A stretch of 64,000 nucleotides of DNA. It comes from Salminus brasiliensis. Lineage: Eukaryota; Chordata; Actinopteri; Characiformes; Bryconidae. Positions 34,520 to 45,779 of this stretch are shown in pieces. The notes below the pieces were generated by a model. It was given only the letters and a program-made list of their open reading frames with translations. It had not been told where the DNA came from and did not search any database. The stretch lies in assembly GCF_030463535.1 (NCBI RefSeq), contig NC_132899.1, positions 20,551,990 through 20,615,989 on the forward strand. The letters are read 5' to 3'. The number at the start of each line of letters is the position of its first letter. Position 1 is the first letter of the stretch. The translations under genes and the position numbers were made by a program.

Positions 34520-34965
34520 TTCCCCTATCACATGTAATTCTCTCTGACACTGTGAGGATGAGGACTGACACATGCAACCTGCCACCGCTGGTTTTCGTAC
34601 TGCCGCCAATGCCACCAACCGAGAGCACTCAGAGGAAAACGCTAAGTACCCAGCTCTGATGCATCGGCAGGTAGACACCGAGCATCACTGAAGTGATGTG
34701 GGGAAAGAAAGAGAGCCATCTACAAACCCGGATAGAAAGGCCAATTATACTCTCTCTGGCTCTGGCTGCCGGTAGCAAGCAGCACTGACCCAGGATTTTT
34801 AACTGGGTGGGCCAATATAGTGTTAGGAGTCTTGCCCAAGTACTCTTATTGGTGTAGTGCAGCATAGTCACCCAGACCGGGAATCAAACCCCAGTCTCCC
34901 ACATGGTGTAATAGCTCACTGGCAGGTAGTGGTGTTATCTGTTGTGCCACACCAACCACCAAATG
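34520..34965 (-). mobile_element. tRNA-derived SINE, copy 4, longest
   Basis: On the minus strand: a head with GGTGTGGCACAACAGATAAC and the B box GGGTTTGATTCCCGG. The body then runs CCGGCAGCCAGAGCCAGAGA, TATAATTGGCC, TAGATGGCTCTCTTTCTTTC, CGATGCATCAGAGC. The body is the same series as at 6240 and 9330. At about 440 bp this is the fullest copy in the window. Confidence 0.75.
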
Positions 34966-35689
34966 ATCAGAGAATCACTGAGTTCTGTGAAAAATAAGTA
35001 ATTCAGTCTGAATTTTCTCTGACTACATATACCGGACCTTTTAACCCAATACCACACAAGTCAGTAACGAACAGCAATACATAATACATTAGTACTGTTA
35101 TTTATGCGATAAGGCCTCCTTTGTCTCCTGCTGATGTCATGGTGGATGATGCATTTGTCGCTTAACTCTGTCAGCAGAATGAACAGCTCGTCAGCATAAG
35201 AAACAGTGAGAGTGAAGGAAAGTGACAGACAGCCGGCGGCTTCGTCTGGGGCAGAGTTGAAAAGAGATCCAGCTGATGTGTGGGAGGGGACGATACACAT
35301 GCAGTCATGACTATCTGATCCTCAACTTCTTATACATACTTCCCCAATTACCCACCTGTAACGATAAGCCCTGGAGTTATACTGTACATCTCCAGAGGTG
35401 GGGAGAGTAGACTAAACCCATATGGTTAGTTCAAACTAAATAACGTCAATCGCTGCAAGTGTCGGCAGAAATAAGCTTCCAAGAACCAACTTTAGTACAA
35501 GTATAAAAGTTGTAGAAGTTAGAAAAGAATCCTGAGTTACTTAAAGAACTTCTAGTGAACTTCTAATTACATCCAGCATCTGTCAGCGTAGAAGGTGACG
35601 TTTGTTGGGTAGTTTTTTTTTCCCCCAGTAGAAATAAATTGGGGTGCTTCTTATGACACAAATGATGCAAATATACTAGTAGCACCCAT
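34966..35689. other. Unassigned sequence
   Basis: No gene recognised. The 35110-35300 stretch is complex sequence of unknown nature. Confidence 0.3.
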
Positions 35690-35985
35690 GCAACAAGAAA
35701 AACACTGTAGCTAACTTTGCAACCACATGAAACACCATGGCAACCACCAAGACGCATTAGCAACACCATAGCACCATCTTAGCAACGCCTTAGGAATGGC
35801 CTGAAATACCAAAGCAGCTCCCACAGAAACCACCTGAATACAGAAGCAACCATCTGATATACCTCAGCAGCTGCTTTAGCAACCACTCAAGAACACCTTG
35901 GCAACACGCCTAGCAACACCTTCACCTAAAACTGCATAACACCACCCTAGCAACTACCTGGGATAACACAGCAACCACTTAGAAA
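35690..35985 (-). repeat. GTTGCTATGG-type minisatellite, inverted copy
   Basis: Repeated CACCATGGCAACCACC, TTAGCAACACC and TAGCAACTACC words are the reverse complement of the GGTTGCTATGG words at 16455-16765. Units are irregular, 10-25 bases. Confidence 0.75.
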
Positions 35986-36463
35986 AATCGGTTTCTCCCA
36001 AAGCATTAAATGTATTGAATATTATTATAATTATATAATATGAGAATATGAAATATTGCTGGCATTTCGGCCTGTAGTGGGCAGGATGGCACTTTCCATA
36101 CTGTACTGAAGACTTGCCTCTCCAGCATTCCTATGCGCTTCTCATCCAGTGGGGTCACATGTCAGAGTAGGTCAGGGCAGAGTTCAGAGGCGAACTGCTA
36201 GTGGCTTCAGTCAGTTGTGTTGTGACTGTAGGATGCGGACAGTGGCTGTGGTCGCTGGTAAGTCTGTCGGAGCTGAGGTGCGCTCCAGTGTGTCCTGCGC
36301 ACTGACAGCTGAGCTGCATGCTCTTTGTATCCCGCTGAAGGCCTGGATTGTACACAATGTACCGAGGCACATTTTTCCTGGCCTGGGTTCAGCTGCACTG
36401 TTTGCTGCAGTGGATCAGGGCAACACGACTCATGTTCCAGCCTTTCAGCTTTTTAGAACTGCA
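35986..36463. other. Unassigned sequence
   Basis: The 36120-36430 part has moderate GC. A possible ATG-to-donor mini-frame near 36232-36256 is too short to call. Confidence 0.3.
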
Positions 36464-36519
36464 GTCTCTCTCTCTCTCTCCCCCCCCCTCACTCGCGCAC
36501 CCCTCTCCCTCTCTCTCTG
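36464..36519. repeat. (TC)n pyrimidine tract
   Basis: CT-rich run, almost all pyrimidine on the plus strand. Confidence 0.9.
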
Positions 36520-36889
36520 ATCTGAATCTGTCTGTCTCCTTGATATATTGCAATATTATAATTAGCAGTGGGCAAAGTGCTGATGTTATTGTGATTATTG
36601 ATTGTGGTTGTTTCACAATACATTTGATATCCTGAATATCAGCACAGACACAGTACTGAACTACTCCATCATAAATAGACAGAACTAGGCCACATATACA
36701 TGCAAAAAAACAACAACCACTGCTGTACAGTCACAGCACAGATTAGCTGATTAACTGATTAGCTCCTGTTTTGATGGTGAATTTGATCAATTGCAACTTG
36801 TTTGCAAACCTTTCATATATAATATCATAGCATTTATAATTTAATATCAATATATTATTATTATATGATATTATATTATACATTTTGTA

Positions 36890-36891
<2 letters not shown>

Positions 36892-36932
<41 letters not shown>
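36892..36932. repeat. (ATT)13 microsatellite
   Basis: Uninterrupted ATT run in an AT-rich region. Confidence 0.95.
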
Positions 36933-37539
36933 CTAATTTTGTGTTAGAATCTCTTCATATATTTTACTTACTTCATATATTTACTACTACTTTATTTTAC
37001 TGCATTTTTTTATTTACATTTTTACGCTTGCTGTCCTTATCAACGCACGGACGGTTCTCAATGCATTTCATTGCTAGTTGTAGCGTGTATGACTATGTCT
37101 GTGACAATAACATTATTTCATTCATTAAAATAGGCACAAATATCATTACTACGCTAATATCACTGTCTACAGTAAAAAGGTATTTTATTGTGTCCTTTGT
37201 CCACACAAGTTAAACTAGGTGAGCTGCTGCTGAATTGAAACAAATCTGCGTGATTGCTGATGCAAGGACAAATCTGAAACTCAACCAAGTCATCAACTAC
37301 TTTAAAAAAATCCTGTTACTTTGTACTAGATTAAAATGATTACAATTAAAAAATATATATTTACATTTTTTACAAGCAAAAACACAATTCCCACTCAGAC
37401 ATACTGCTTTAAATGTTTACTTATGTACTTGCACACAGTACTGCATGTATCAACACATTCTATATACATGCTATATATACACATTACATATCCACACACA
37501 CACATGTACATATATATCATCGCTGTCACACTAAGTACT

Positions 37540-37680
37540 TGCATCTCTGTTTTTGCAGTTTTTCACATTTTGACATAACCACAATAACTTCATGATGAAT
37601 GGACCAATAGAATAGATCATTTTACACTGACTTCCATTAAAAGTTAGAAAGATTTGTACTCCTTTTTAGGGGTACATAGT
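37540..37680 (+). mobile_element. Family A MITE-like repeat, partial copy 4
   Basis: TTTTTGCAGTTTTTCACATT, ATGAATGGACCAATAGAA and TTTTACACTGACTTCCATTA in the family order. Its first part is nearly identical to the 13.1 kb copy. Confidence 0.65.
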
Positions 37681-37691
37681 TTTCTAAATGA

Positions 37692-37815
37692 GACATACAA
37701 AGAAGAGGAGAGATGGGTCTGGAAGGTCAACTTGAGAGGAAATTTGGCCACAATTTGAGTCTATTTAGATCAAAATGGTGATAGAAACATAACTGTAAGA
37801 GCATCAAAGGACTTA
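37692..37815 (+). repeat. Dispersed repeat family C, copy 1
   Basis: GAGAGATGGGTCTGGAAGGT, CTTGAGAGGAAATTTGGCCA, CAATTTGAGT and GATCAAAATGGTGATAGAAA align in order with 41263-41375. It may be part of a longer composite with family A, which it follows directly here. Confidence 0.75.
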
Positions 37816-38839
37816 TGAACCTAGCAGGGAAAAAAAGATGGTTGAGGGCAGTTGGTTGAATTATCGACCTGAATATGTTCACATATATTAGACCTTCACT
37901 TATATCTGTAGCTCTTTCAAGTGCGGTTTAAAACTTTTAAGAAGTCTAGTAAAAAGTCTCTGACCTTGTGTTTTGGATACATACATATCCTGTGAATAAT
38001 TCATATCTAATGGGAGGGAAATGTATAATTGCTATAATGTGTTGGTGAAGGATTTTAGCTGTAACTGACAAAACAGCCTATTAACCACGACTCCAGTCTG
38101 TATTGTTGATGTTAAGCTGGGCCTGCAACCTTGTCTTATGAAATGTTGATGTTACAAACAGCAGTTTGAAGTGCATGCCTCTGAAAAAAAGGGTTTTATG
38201 TGAAACCTCATTGATGTTCATCACTGAAACCACCGCAGAGATCTGAGTTTTACCTCTGATGAGTCAATCAACACTGTTCAAAAGGCAAAGAGAGCCCAGC
38301 AGAATGCCAATAGCAGCAGCAGAATGCCATTATGTCTGCCACACCATCAACAGACGGTGTCCTTGGCACAGAGGGCATTCTGCTCGCATTACAGCATTTG
38401 CAACATGAGTAACACTTCAGACACGTCCCTCGTTCTTTTGAGCACAGCTGAACAATGTGTGCATGAGGATCGTTTTCAGTTACAAGACCAAATAAACAGA
38501 ATTTGTGGAACTATGATGTCTAAGGCAGCAACCACAGCTAGGGCTATTCATGAAGATCCAACGACAGCATGTGACAGCATGTCTGTGCCACTTTTCCCAT
38601 CAAAGTTGGCCTTTTTCCCATTGCAAATGTGCTCATGAGGAGCCATAACTTCAAAGCAATTTCGTGAAGAAGCACCTCCCCTGCAGCTGCCGCCAGCAGC
38701 CTCCCCTGGGTCTAAAGCAGGAAGACGTGGGCCATCTCCAGTGTGTCAATGGATGAACAGGGGAAATCAGGGTTTAACAGGCTTTGCCACGCTGAAAATG
38801 AGTCATTTATTCCAAGCTAACAAACAATGGAGTTAGACA
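37816..38839. other. Unassigned sequence
   Basis: Includes a 104-codon open frame (38324-38638) that is Ser/Thr/His-rich with no recognisable domain or splice support; probably non-coding. Confidence 0.3.
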
Positions 38840-39480
38840 AATGATTGCTCAGCAAAGGTCCTCTCCAAGTAGCATGTAACAGCAGTTCGATTCAGAAAGC
38901 TAACTGAGGCTTGGGCTGGTCACAGTGATTAGGCTGACTATATCATTTCATAGAAACGAAACGACACACATACACATGGGTTGGTTTTCCTGTCTTTGTA
39001 GGATACATCCATTGTCTCCTGTGCTAGCACAAAAAAGACACTGTCCATGTGACATGTAACAGCTGCCCTGTCCAAAAAGCCATTTGAGGCCTTGGCTAGT
39101 CACATGGGCTAAGCTAACTGTGCTGTTTCATGGAAATCACATAACCTACAAACACACACACACACACACACACGTTTTCCTGTCTTTGTAGGGTGTTTCT
39201 ATTGTCTTATATGTTACTGTAGTTAAATGCTGCTTTGCTAGCAGAAAAAGACACTCTCAATGTAGCATGTAACAGCGGGCAATTTAAAAAGCCAACTGAG
39301 GCCTGGACTAGTCACAGGACCTAAGCTAGCTGTGCTGTTTCATGGAAATTACATAACCTACACACACACGCACACACACACACACAGGTTGTTTTCCTGT
39401 ATTTGTTGATTGTTTCCAATGTCTCCTGCAAAGACACCCTGCAGCAGATAGCATGTAGAAGAGTTACTAGTCAGGCAGCT
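38840..39480 (+). repeat. Four-unit tandem satellite with embedded (CA)n
   Basis: Units are anchored at CATGTAACAGC (about 38873, 39052, 39264) and CATGTAGAAGAG (39449), giving periods of about 178, 213 and 183 bp. Each has an AAGC(T/C)AACTGAGGC-like block, then GTCACAG, then a GCTGTTTCATGGAAAT block, then a CA-rich tract and TTTTCCTGT(C/A)TTTGT. The CA tract is short and mixed in unit 1, pure in unit 2 and nearly pure in unit 3. No coding sequence. Confidence 0.85.
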
Positions 39481-39499
39481 AAGTATGGGTTGGGCTAGT

Positions 39500-40260
39500 G
39501 ACTATAGACTAGACTATACTGTTATATATAATTGCACAAACCCAGGACACAGGAAGATAACACCTGCAAGGGATAGTTCTAGATCTAGGCCTCCTCCCAC
39601 CACCAGGGGGAAACCTAAAGTCAAGCCAGCCACTAATCAAGCCCTATGCACAGCACCTGGGCCAAAGACTATATAAACCCCTAGATTCAGTTGCCCAATG
39701 CTGGATCTTTTGACTCTCTCTAAGCATTAGTGACAGCCAGTCTTGAAAGAAGGCTGAGTGGGTCTCACTCTCATTCATGTGTTGCTCCTGTAGTTTTTCT
39801 CCTGTCTAAGTTTTCTTCCCCCTTTCCCTCCAGTTGTCTGTGTTTGTGTAGTGTGTGCCTGTGTGTGTGTTTGCACACACCCTGGTTACACCCTGCTACA
39901 CCCAAGTTCCCTCATTTCTTTTGGGAGGCCTTTTCTCTTTAGTTTTCCTCTTGCTTTTCCAGGTGGCCAGCTTTCTCACCTGGCAGCCTTTGCTTGTTCT
40001 CTCGCACAAGATGCACCTTTCTTTTTTCCACCTGTTTTCGAACCCACCCCTTTTAGTCGGTCGGCTGCTGTCATAAGTGCAGAGGCAGCGTGTTCGTCTC
40101 ACGTCGTGGCGACCTAGGTTCGATTCCCGGGTGACTTTATATGCTCTTCTGTGTTGCCTGCTCGGAGGTCAACTGCTCTGCACTTAAGGTCGTTGGTCAT
40201 GTGGTTATGGTAGCTCACTTAGTAGTGTGAATCCCTGCTAGGTGAGCACCCCCCATTGCA
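39500..40260 (+). repeat. Unassigned repeat-like block with TATA box and tRNA-like segment
   Basis: Contains CTATATAAACCCC at about 39668, a long pyrimidine-rich stretch (39790-40060) and a tRNA-like segment at 40070-40140. That segment carries GCAGAGGCAGCGTGTTCGTC in the A-box position and AGGTTCGATTCCCGG as B box. It could be a SINE joined to, or inserted in, an LTR-like sequence. Termini and target duplication were not found. Confidence 0.35.
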
Positions 40261-40557
40261 ACATCATTATTCTTCTAAATTAGCTTTATTTATTTATTTT
40301 GAGGGGGCATATATAATTATTTGGCATGTAATTAGAGCTTTGTAAAATATTTTTTTAAACCATATGGAAAATATCAAGCCTGAAAATGCATGCATCATTA
40401 TGCCAGATCAAAATATGCTGTATGGAAAGATATATAAGTGTATCATATCAGATTTAAAATTGTGTATTGTTTTTTTGTGTACCCCTAACAATATTCCGTA
40501 TTAGACATGTCCATAAAGCTGTTGGTAAGATACACTAAAACATTAATAGCTGGTGGG
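40261..40557. other. Unassigned AT-rich sequence
   Basis: Nothing recognised. Confidence 0.3.
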
Positions 40558-40855
40558 TATTTCCTGCTCCTAGGCTCCCCCTACAGTCAAGAAGTGTAAT
40601 TCGCACTTTCAGCTCCCTCTAAAGGACATGCTTTACACATGCATTTGTGGCCACGCTGAGAGATATAGAGCCAAGACTGAGGCAATATTACAGGATTTTA
40701 CATGAACATGACTCTGATTACACAGCTTTAGTGTCCTGAGTGTAACTTTGGTGAAGCAGGCAGGACAACATAGTGCAGTTAGAAATGTGCCAAGCCCAGA
40801 GTAACAACAACAAAGGTGCTGTTCTCCCTGTTTCAAGTGAGTGGAGCATCACAAT
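40558..40855 (+). repeat. Dispersed repeat family B, copy 2
   Basis: Partner of 24995-25335 in the same orientation. Shared phrases include ACACATGCATTTGTGG, AGAGATA, AGGATTTTACATGAACATGA, TTTGGTGAAG, GGTGCTGTTCTCCCTGTT and GTGGAGCATC. Confidence 0.8.
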
Positions 40856-42117
40856 GATGCTGAAACTGTTATATTAAAGTAGAAATGCTACATTTAATGT
40901 TGCTTTTCCAGAAGAGCCTCAAATCAAAAAGCATTTAAGACACTTCTTTTCACACGTATGGCAAAGTACATGATTCATGCAGTGAAACTGTGTGTTAAAC
41001 ATTAAGCCAAAGAGCTTTTGAATAATCTCCCTGGCTAAAGACGTGGTGCCCATAAATCCTATGTTTGAGAAGCATAGCCATTAAAGCATGCTGAGGTAAC
41101 GCAGAGGACACTCTCCGCCTAGCTGCAAGACTGCTCCAAATTTAGCTCCTCATCATCCACCACACTACACGAACAGCATTTTCCTCGTTCCACTGCAACA
41201 CACCACCAAAATTATTTACAGACATAATTAGAAAAAGCTGCTGAATAAAACATTACAAGAACGAAAAGGAGAGCTGGTTCTAGAAGGTCGGCTTGAGAGG
41301 CAATGTGGCCACAATTTAAGTGGATTAGGATCAAAATACTGATAGAAATCTATTTAGGAGCATCTTGGTGTTGTGGTGCCACAAAACAGCTTGTTCGGGT
41401 TAATCAGTGAACCTAATGGTTATATATAGGCCTGTGCTGGTAAATATAGCCCTTTCAGCTGCAAGTCAAAAGCTTACATGTACCACCAGAGGATGGAGAA
41501 AACCTAAAACCACACTCTGTAAGTATATTTAGTACAGAAACTGAAGTTTGAGATGTGCTGGCCTTCACTTTCTGGGGTTCTTTTGGCCTAAAGATTTGAA
41601 AAGCTCCAAAGCCAGAGTTTAGAGGAACGCCTGAGCCAACTGGATGCTAATGGTAGGGCCTTCCAAGCTTTCAGAGAAGATCTAATCATTTCTGAGAAAT
41701 AGAAAATTTGTGCAGAATTTTAAAGGTAAGCTAAGCATCTATAAAGCATCTAAAGTTTTCTTACCAAATGAAGTGTTGCCAAATGCAAATTCGAATGGAC
41801 ATTTTGAACCCCTTTGAATCCAGTTAATTCCGTGTAGAACTGAATGCATTTTCCACATTGAAAATAATGGTGGACATATGTCATATTGGGCTATATTTAT
41901 TATCTTTACAGTGTGATGTCAACTCCATTCTTCTTCAACTCAAGTGCGTAAACCACAAAGCTGATTGCATAAACTCCAGAACAGGGGCAGTGGATATTTG
42001 GAGCACCTTTGCTGCTGCCACAGTGTGTCCCTTTACACACGGAGAGAGGAATTACATAAGACTCCAGCAGAGACAAATTCAGGTCGAGGCGGAGTTGCAG
42101 CCAAAGAGAAAAGAAAG

Positions 42118-42120
<3 letters not shown>
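40856..42120. other. Unassigned sequence with family C repeat copy 2
   Basis: 41263-41375 is the second copy of family C (GGAGAGCTGGTTCTAGAAGG, CTTGAGAGGCAATGTGGCCA, GATCAAAATACTGATAG). The rest is not recognised. Confidence 0.5.

Positions 42121-42171
<51 letters not shown>
42121..42171. repeat. (GT)25 microsatellite
   Basis: Uninterrupted GT run, among the longest in the window. Confidence 0.97.
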
Positions 42172-42172
<1 letters not shown>

Positions 42173-42806
42173 TTTTAACGAGCTAGCCCCAAACAGAGGG
42201 GTCTCCTACAGAGGGGTTCCAGCCCTTATGCTGGAGTAGTGAAGGATTAACCTCGGCCTGCCCCCACTTCACCACCGTTACACAAGTAAAGCCACCGTTG
42301 CGCTCAGACCCGCTCTATTCCTGACCACAGGGTGCGCTAATCTAAAAATACAACACTGTAGAAGGGCTCGCACAACACACTCCCAATCACACACACGCAG
42401 TGTTTGGTTGACGTCAAGGTAATAAACCCCTCTGCCTAAGAATAATGGCTTTGTAGAGCTTAAATGAGGAGAACATCAGCTCCACTCACTGGTGGAAGAT
42501 AAATACTGTACACTGCAAAAAAAACAAAAAAGAAGCTTCCAATACAGTCATGTCCAAAAGTCTAAGCACCCTTTGATCAAAGTGTCTTATTGGGTTTTTT
42601 TTCTTTTCCATCACTCTTTATAAAAAAAGGCTCTCGGAGGATGCTTTACTAAAGGCTATGGTTGATTTAGGTCTAGAGGCCTATTGAACCCTTTTGTTTA
42701 AAGCATGAAGAAGTACACATCTTCTACAGAGAACATATCAAGACATTCACAATATAAAATACGGCATGATCAAAAATGATAGTATATTGTATATGCTATT
42801 TTTTTT
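42172..42806. other. Unassigned sequence
   Basis: A phrase near 42548 (GTCATGTCCAAAAGTCTAAG) resembles the end of Tc1-type MITEs. No gene recognised. Confidence 0.3.
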
Positions 42807-42838
42807 CAGTACATATAAAATCGATTTTATATGTACTG
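42807..42838. repeat. 32-bp perfect palindrome
   Basis: The half-site CAGTACATATAAAATC is followed without spacer by its exact reverse complement, centred on TCGA at 42821-42824. It stands at the left edge of a family A repeat copy. Confidence 0.97.
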
Positions 42839-43025
42839 CTGCTGTCCAATGAATACCACGTATCTCCATTTTTGTCTGTTTTTGGTTTTTGCCATGGTTT
42901 GAACCTTGTAGACTGTGTAAATAATTATGGAAGAACAGACCAACAGAAATGCTCTTAATGACTTGGAATAAACTCTTTTTTACATTGACTTCCATTCAAA
43001 GTTAAGAAAAAGAAAGTGTCCTGTA
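42839..43025 (+). mobile_element. Family A MITE-like repeat, copy 5
   Basis: GCTGTCCAATGAATACCACG, TATCTCCATTTTTGTCTG, GACCAACAGAAATGCTC and TTTTACATTGACTTCCATTC in family order. Confidence 0.7.
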
Positions 43026-44164
43026 AAGCATCTGTTCACTTATTTCCACATCAACAAAACATGGCATATGACCATGGGTGCATGCAACTGTATACACAGC
43101 CTATGTACTATTACATTTATCCAGAGTTTGGGTCTAATAGTATATTTCTTCAGGATTCTGAAATGCTAATACTAATGCTATTTTTTTTTACATTTTATAT
43201 TTTGTATGCTGCTGAAGTCATCTATCTGAGAAACTATCTGAGTAATCTATTTTAGTCATAGTAATGATTAGTTATTTATTCTTTTTTGTGTGTGTGGAAA
43301 GGGCCCATCTCTCAATCACTAAGAATGAAACGGGCTGTTCTTCTAACTGTATCTTTACGATTCATATATGTAAATGAATTCTGTTCAAACTCTGCCCTGT
43401 ATTGTTAGTCTGGGCTGATAATATAACTTGGGTGGGACTAAACTTTTAGCTTATGGTGGATATTCAAATATACAGATGCAAATGTGTGGGTTTTTGTGAC
43501 CTCACAGAACCAGTGTATGTAAAACAGGCAGCTTTGGCAGCTTAGTTTCTATATATGAGCTGTATGGACTGGGCTGGAGTGAACCGTGTATTTTTATTTT
43601 ATGTGGCTCTTTAATTTCTCTATGTTACATTGGTGAAAGCATCTCTACTGCCTTGCAAGGTGTACTAGCCCCAACCTTTAAGGTTTATGGTTTAACAACA
43701 AGAACAAAAATAAAGAAAAGCATAAAACAGAGCCTAAAAACTTCAGTTTCAATGCTGGTAGCTGCTGAATTTATTAAGATGCAGGGGCACTGTATGGGGA
43801 AGAAACATTACAGCGATTCTGAGAGCCTGTGACTCTCAGAATCACCCTAAATACATCCCCCTAAAGGAAGTATTTAAAACATTTAATTTCAATATTAAAC
43901 ATTCATTATTCATAGAATAGTTTAATAAAAAATTAAAAAAAACATTTTTAGTAAGGACCCCAAGTCTCTGCATTGCCTGATTTGCTTCCCCATTTCTATT
44001 CAAATGAAATGGTTCAGTCTGCCCTCAAAACAGGTGCAATTGCAATTGTGAGCAGTGACTGCGAGTTGGTAGAGAAGCCTCATGTTGTATTCCACAAAAA
44101 AAGTTTGTTGCCAGAAATGCAAAGACAGACAGTGAAACAGGCTGATATTAGTTATTTAATATCT
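43026..44164. other. Unassigned sequence
   Basis: No feature recognised. Confidence 0.3.
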
Positions 44165-44254
44165 TTTGGGCTGGTCTAGTCTTGGTCTGGTGCTGGTTTA
44201 GCTGGTCACCAACAGGATGCCAGTGCTGGTTGTTTAGCATATGCTGGTCTGTGC

Positions 44255-44284
<30 letters not shown>
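44165..44284 (+). repeat. GCTGGT minisatellite and (TTG)10
   Basis: Irregular GCTGGT(C/T)TAG units from 44168 to about 44250, followed by (TTG)n at 44254-44284. Confidence 0.8.
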
Positions 44285-44286
<2 letters not shown>

Positions 44287-45639
44287 TTTCCAGCAGAGCA
44301 TTTCATTTACAAAGTGTTTTACAAACTCGTTTGTATCACAAGATTAGCATGCTAACTGTAGCCAATTGTGAAGCATCCGGCTATTGTTTAAAATATCCAA
44401 GTGGTCATCAACTAATTTGCCATGCTTGAGCTACGTTGTTCACACTGCTGTTGTCAAACACTGTGTTATTTAATCATTTACCCACAGTTATGAGTATTAT
44501 GGCAGAATTCTTAGTTATATGTTCCATTTTCAGGGTTGGCATGGCATTTTATTTATTTTTTATTTTTTTCCCCCCATGGGGCCCAAAATCCCTGGCAGCA
44601 TCCTTGATTCAATGAGTTTCTCAGCAGCACTGAAGTAGGTTTTTGACCTGATACTTCTGTAGTTCTTGTTCTTCTGTCAACACTATTACTTTATTATGCC
44701 TATTCAGGCTACTTTAGTCACCTCGATGTTCGTCGTATTCCACCCTACCATCAGTAAGCAAATAATGTTTGATAAGGTATCTCCCCCATATTATATTAGT
44801 TGTGGTTTTGAAACTTGTAAGAAGCAGTTTACTGTGTTATGAGTCGCCATCGTTATAAAGTAGATAAAGAAAGACTGATCTTCTGCTGGATGACATGCAG
44901 TGATTTGCCTTGGTGCAATAAAAACAAGCCTTAATGAGCAAAGTACTCACTTTTATAGTCCAGGTGTACAGGGGTCAGAGCTCACTAATGCTTTTTAAGA
45001 ATTTCCTGAAGAGCATTCATTTCCATTATTTCCAAACATGTAAACATATTGCATTAATTTTCTGTGTGAAAACTGAACTTTGTTATTTAAAAATCTTATT
45101 TGTTGCTTACATTTTCATTTCCATTAGCAGACACTAGCCAGAGGGACTGTGCTGTCAATGGGCCGCAGTGGTCAGTGAGTAGTCTGCTGAGGGTAGGACT
45201 TCAGCACACTGCTTACACAATGCTGCCACCTCGTGGCTCAAACACTCACACTGCCATTGTCGCTCAAAGATGAACTGTTCATTGGTGGGACAGCTAAATT
45301 CCCTCTTAACAATATATCTCAACAGATCATCAGAAACTGCTGTAATCTTTGATCATAATGTAGCAGTAGATTCTGCCTCTAAAACTCCTTGTTTGACAAT
45401 GTCACCTTGAACCAGTGGGTGGGGAACAATCCTATTAACCAATAATGTCATGGTTCATTTTCCCCTTTCTACCTCCCACCTATCATTGAGCAAAACACTT
45501 GGCAGAGACCCCTCATTTTAAAAAATGTACAGTAGTCTTCCAAATAACTATAAATACAGAAGTATGAAATGTAAGACTTAAAAAGGAGGGGGGGGGCACT
45601 GGGTAGCACTGAGCACTGTGTAGATCAGCCACACATGAG
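44285..45639. other. Unassigned sequence
   Basis: No gene or repeat family recognised. Confidence 0.3.
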
Positions 45640-45725
45640 GCTGAGCCCTCCATGTCCATTGCCCAGCATCAGCTAGATGGGCATGAAGCCCACCAGCACT
45701 GGGCTGTGGAGCAGTGATTAGAATA
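45640..45725 (-). mobile_element. Fragment of the Tc1-type MITE family
   Basis: GCATGAAGCCCACCAGCACT, GGGCTGTGGAGCAGTG corresponds, in reverse orientation, to the middle of the 13.5 kb MITE and to the block at about 63300-63340. Confidence 0.45.
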
Positions 45726-45779
45726 CTTCTATTGTACTAGCCTCATAACTCCACTCCTGAACTACTCATAGCCTCAAAG

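Noticed and set aside
40070..40140. Functional tRNA gene
   Set aside because: A and B boxes are visible but no acceptor stem pairing or CCA-proximal structure; better explained as SINE-derived.
41858..42186. Open frames ending in Val-Cys runs
   Set aside because: Products of a (GT)n microsatellite.
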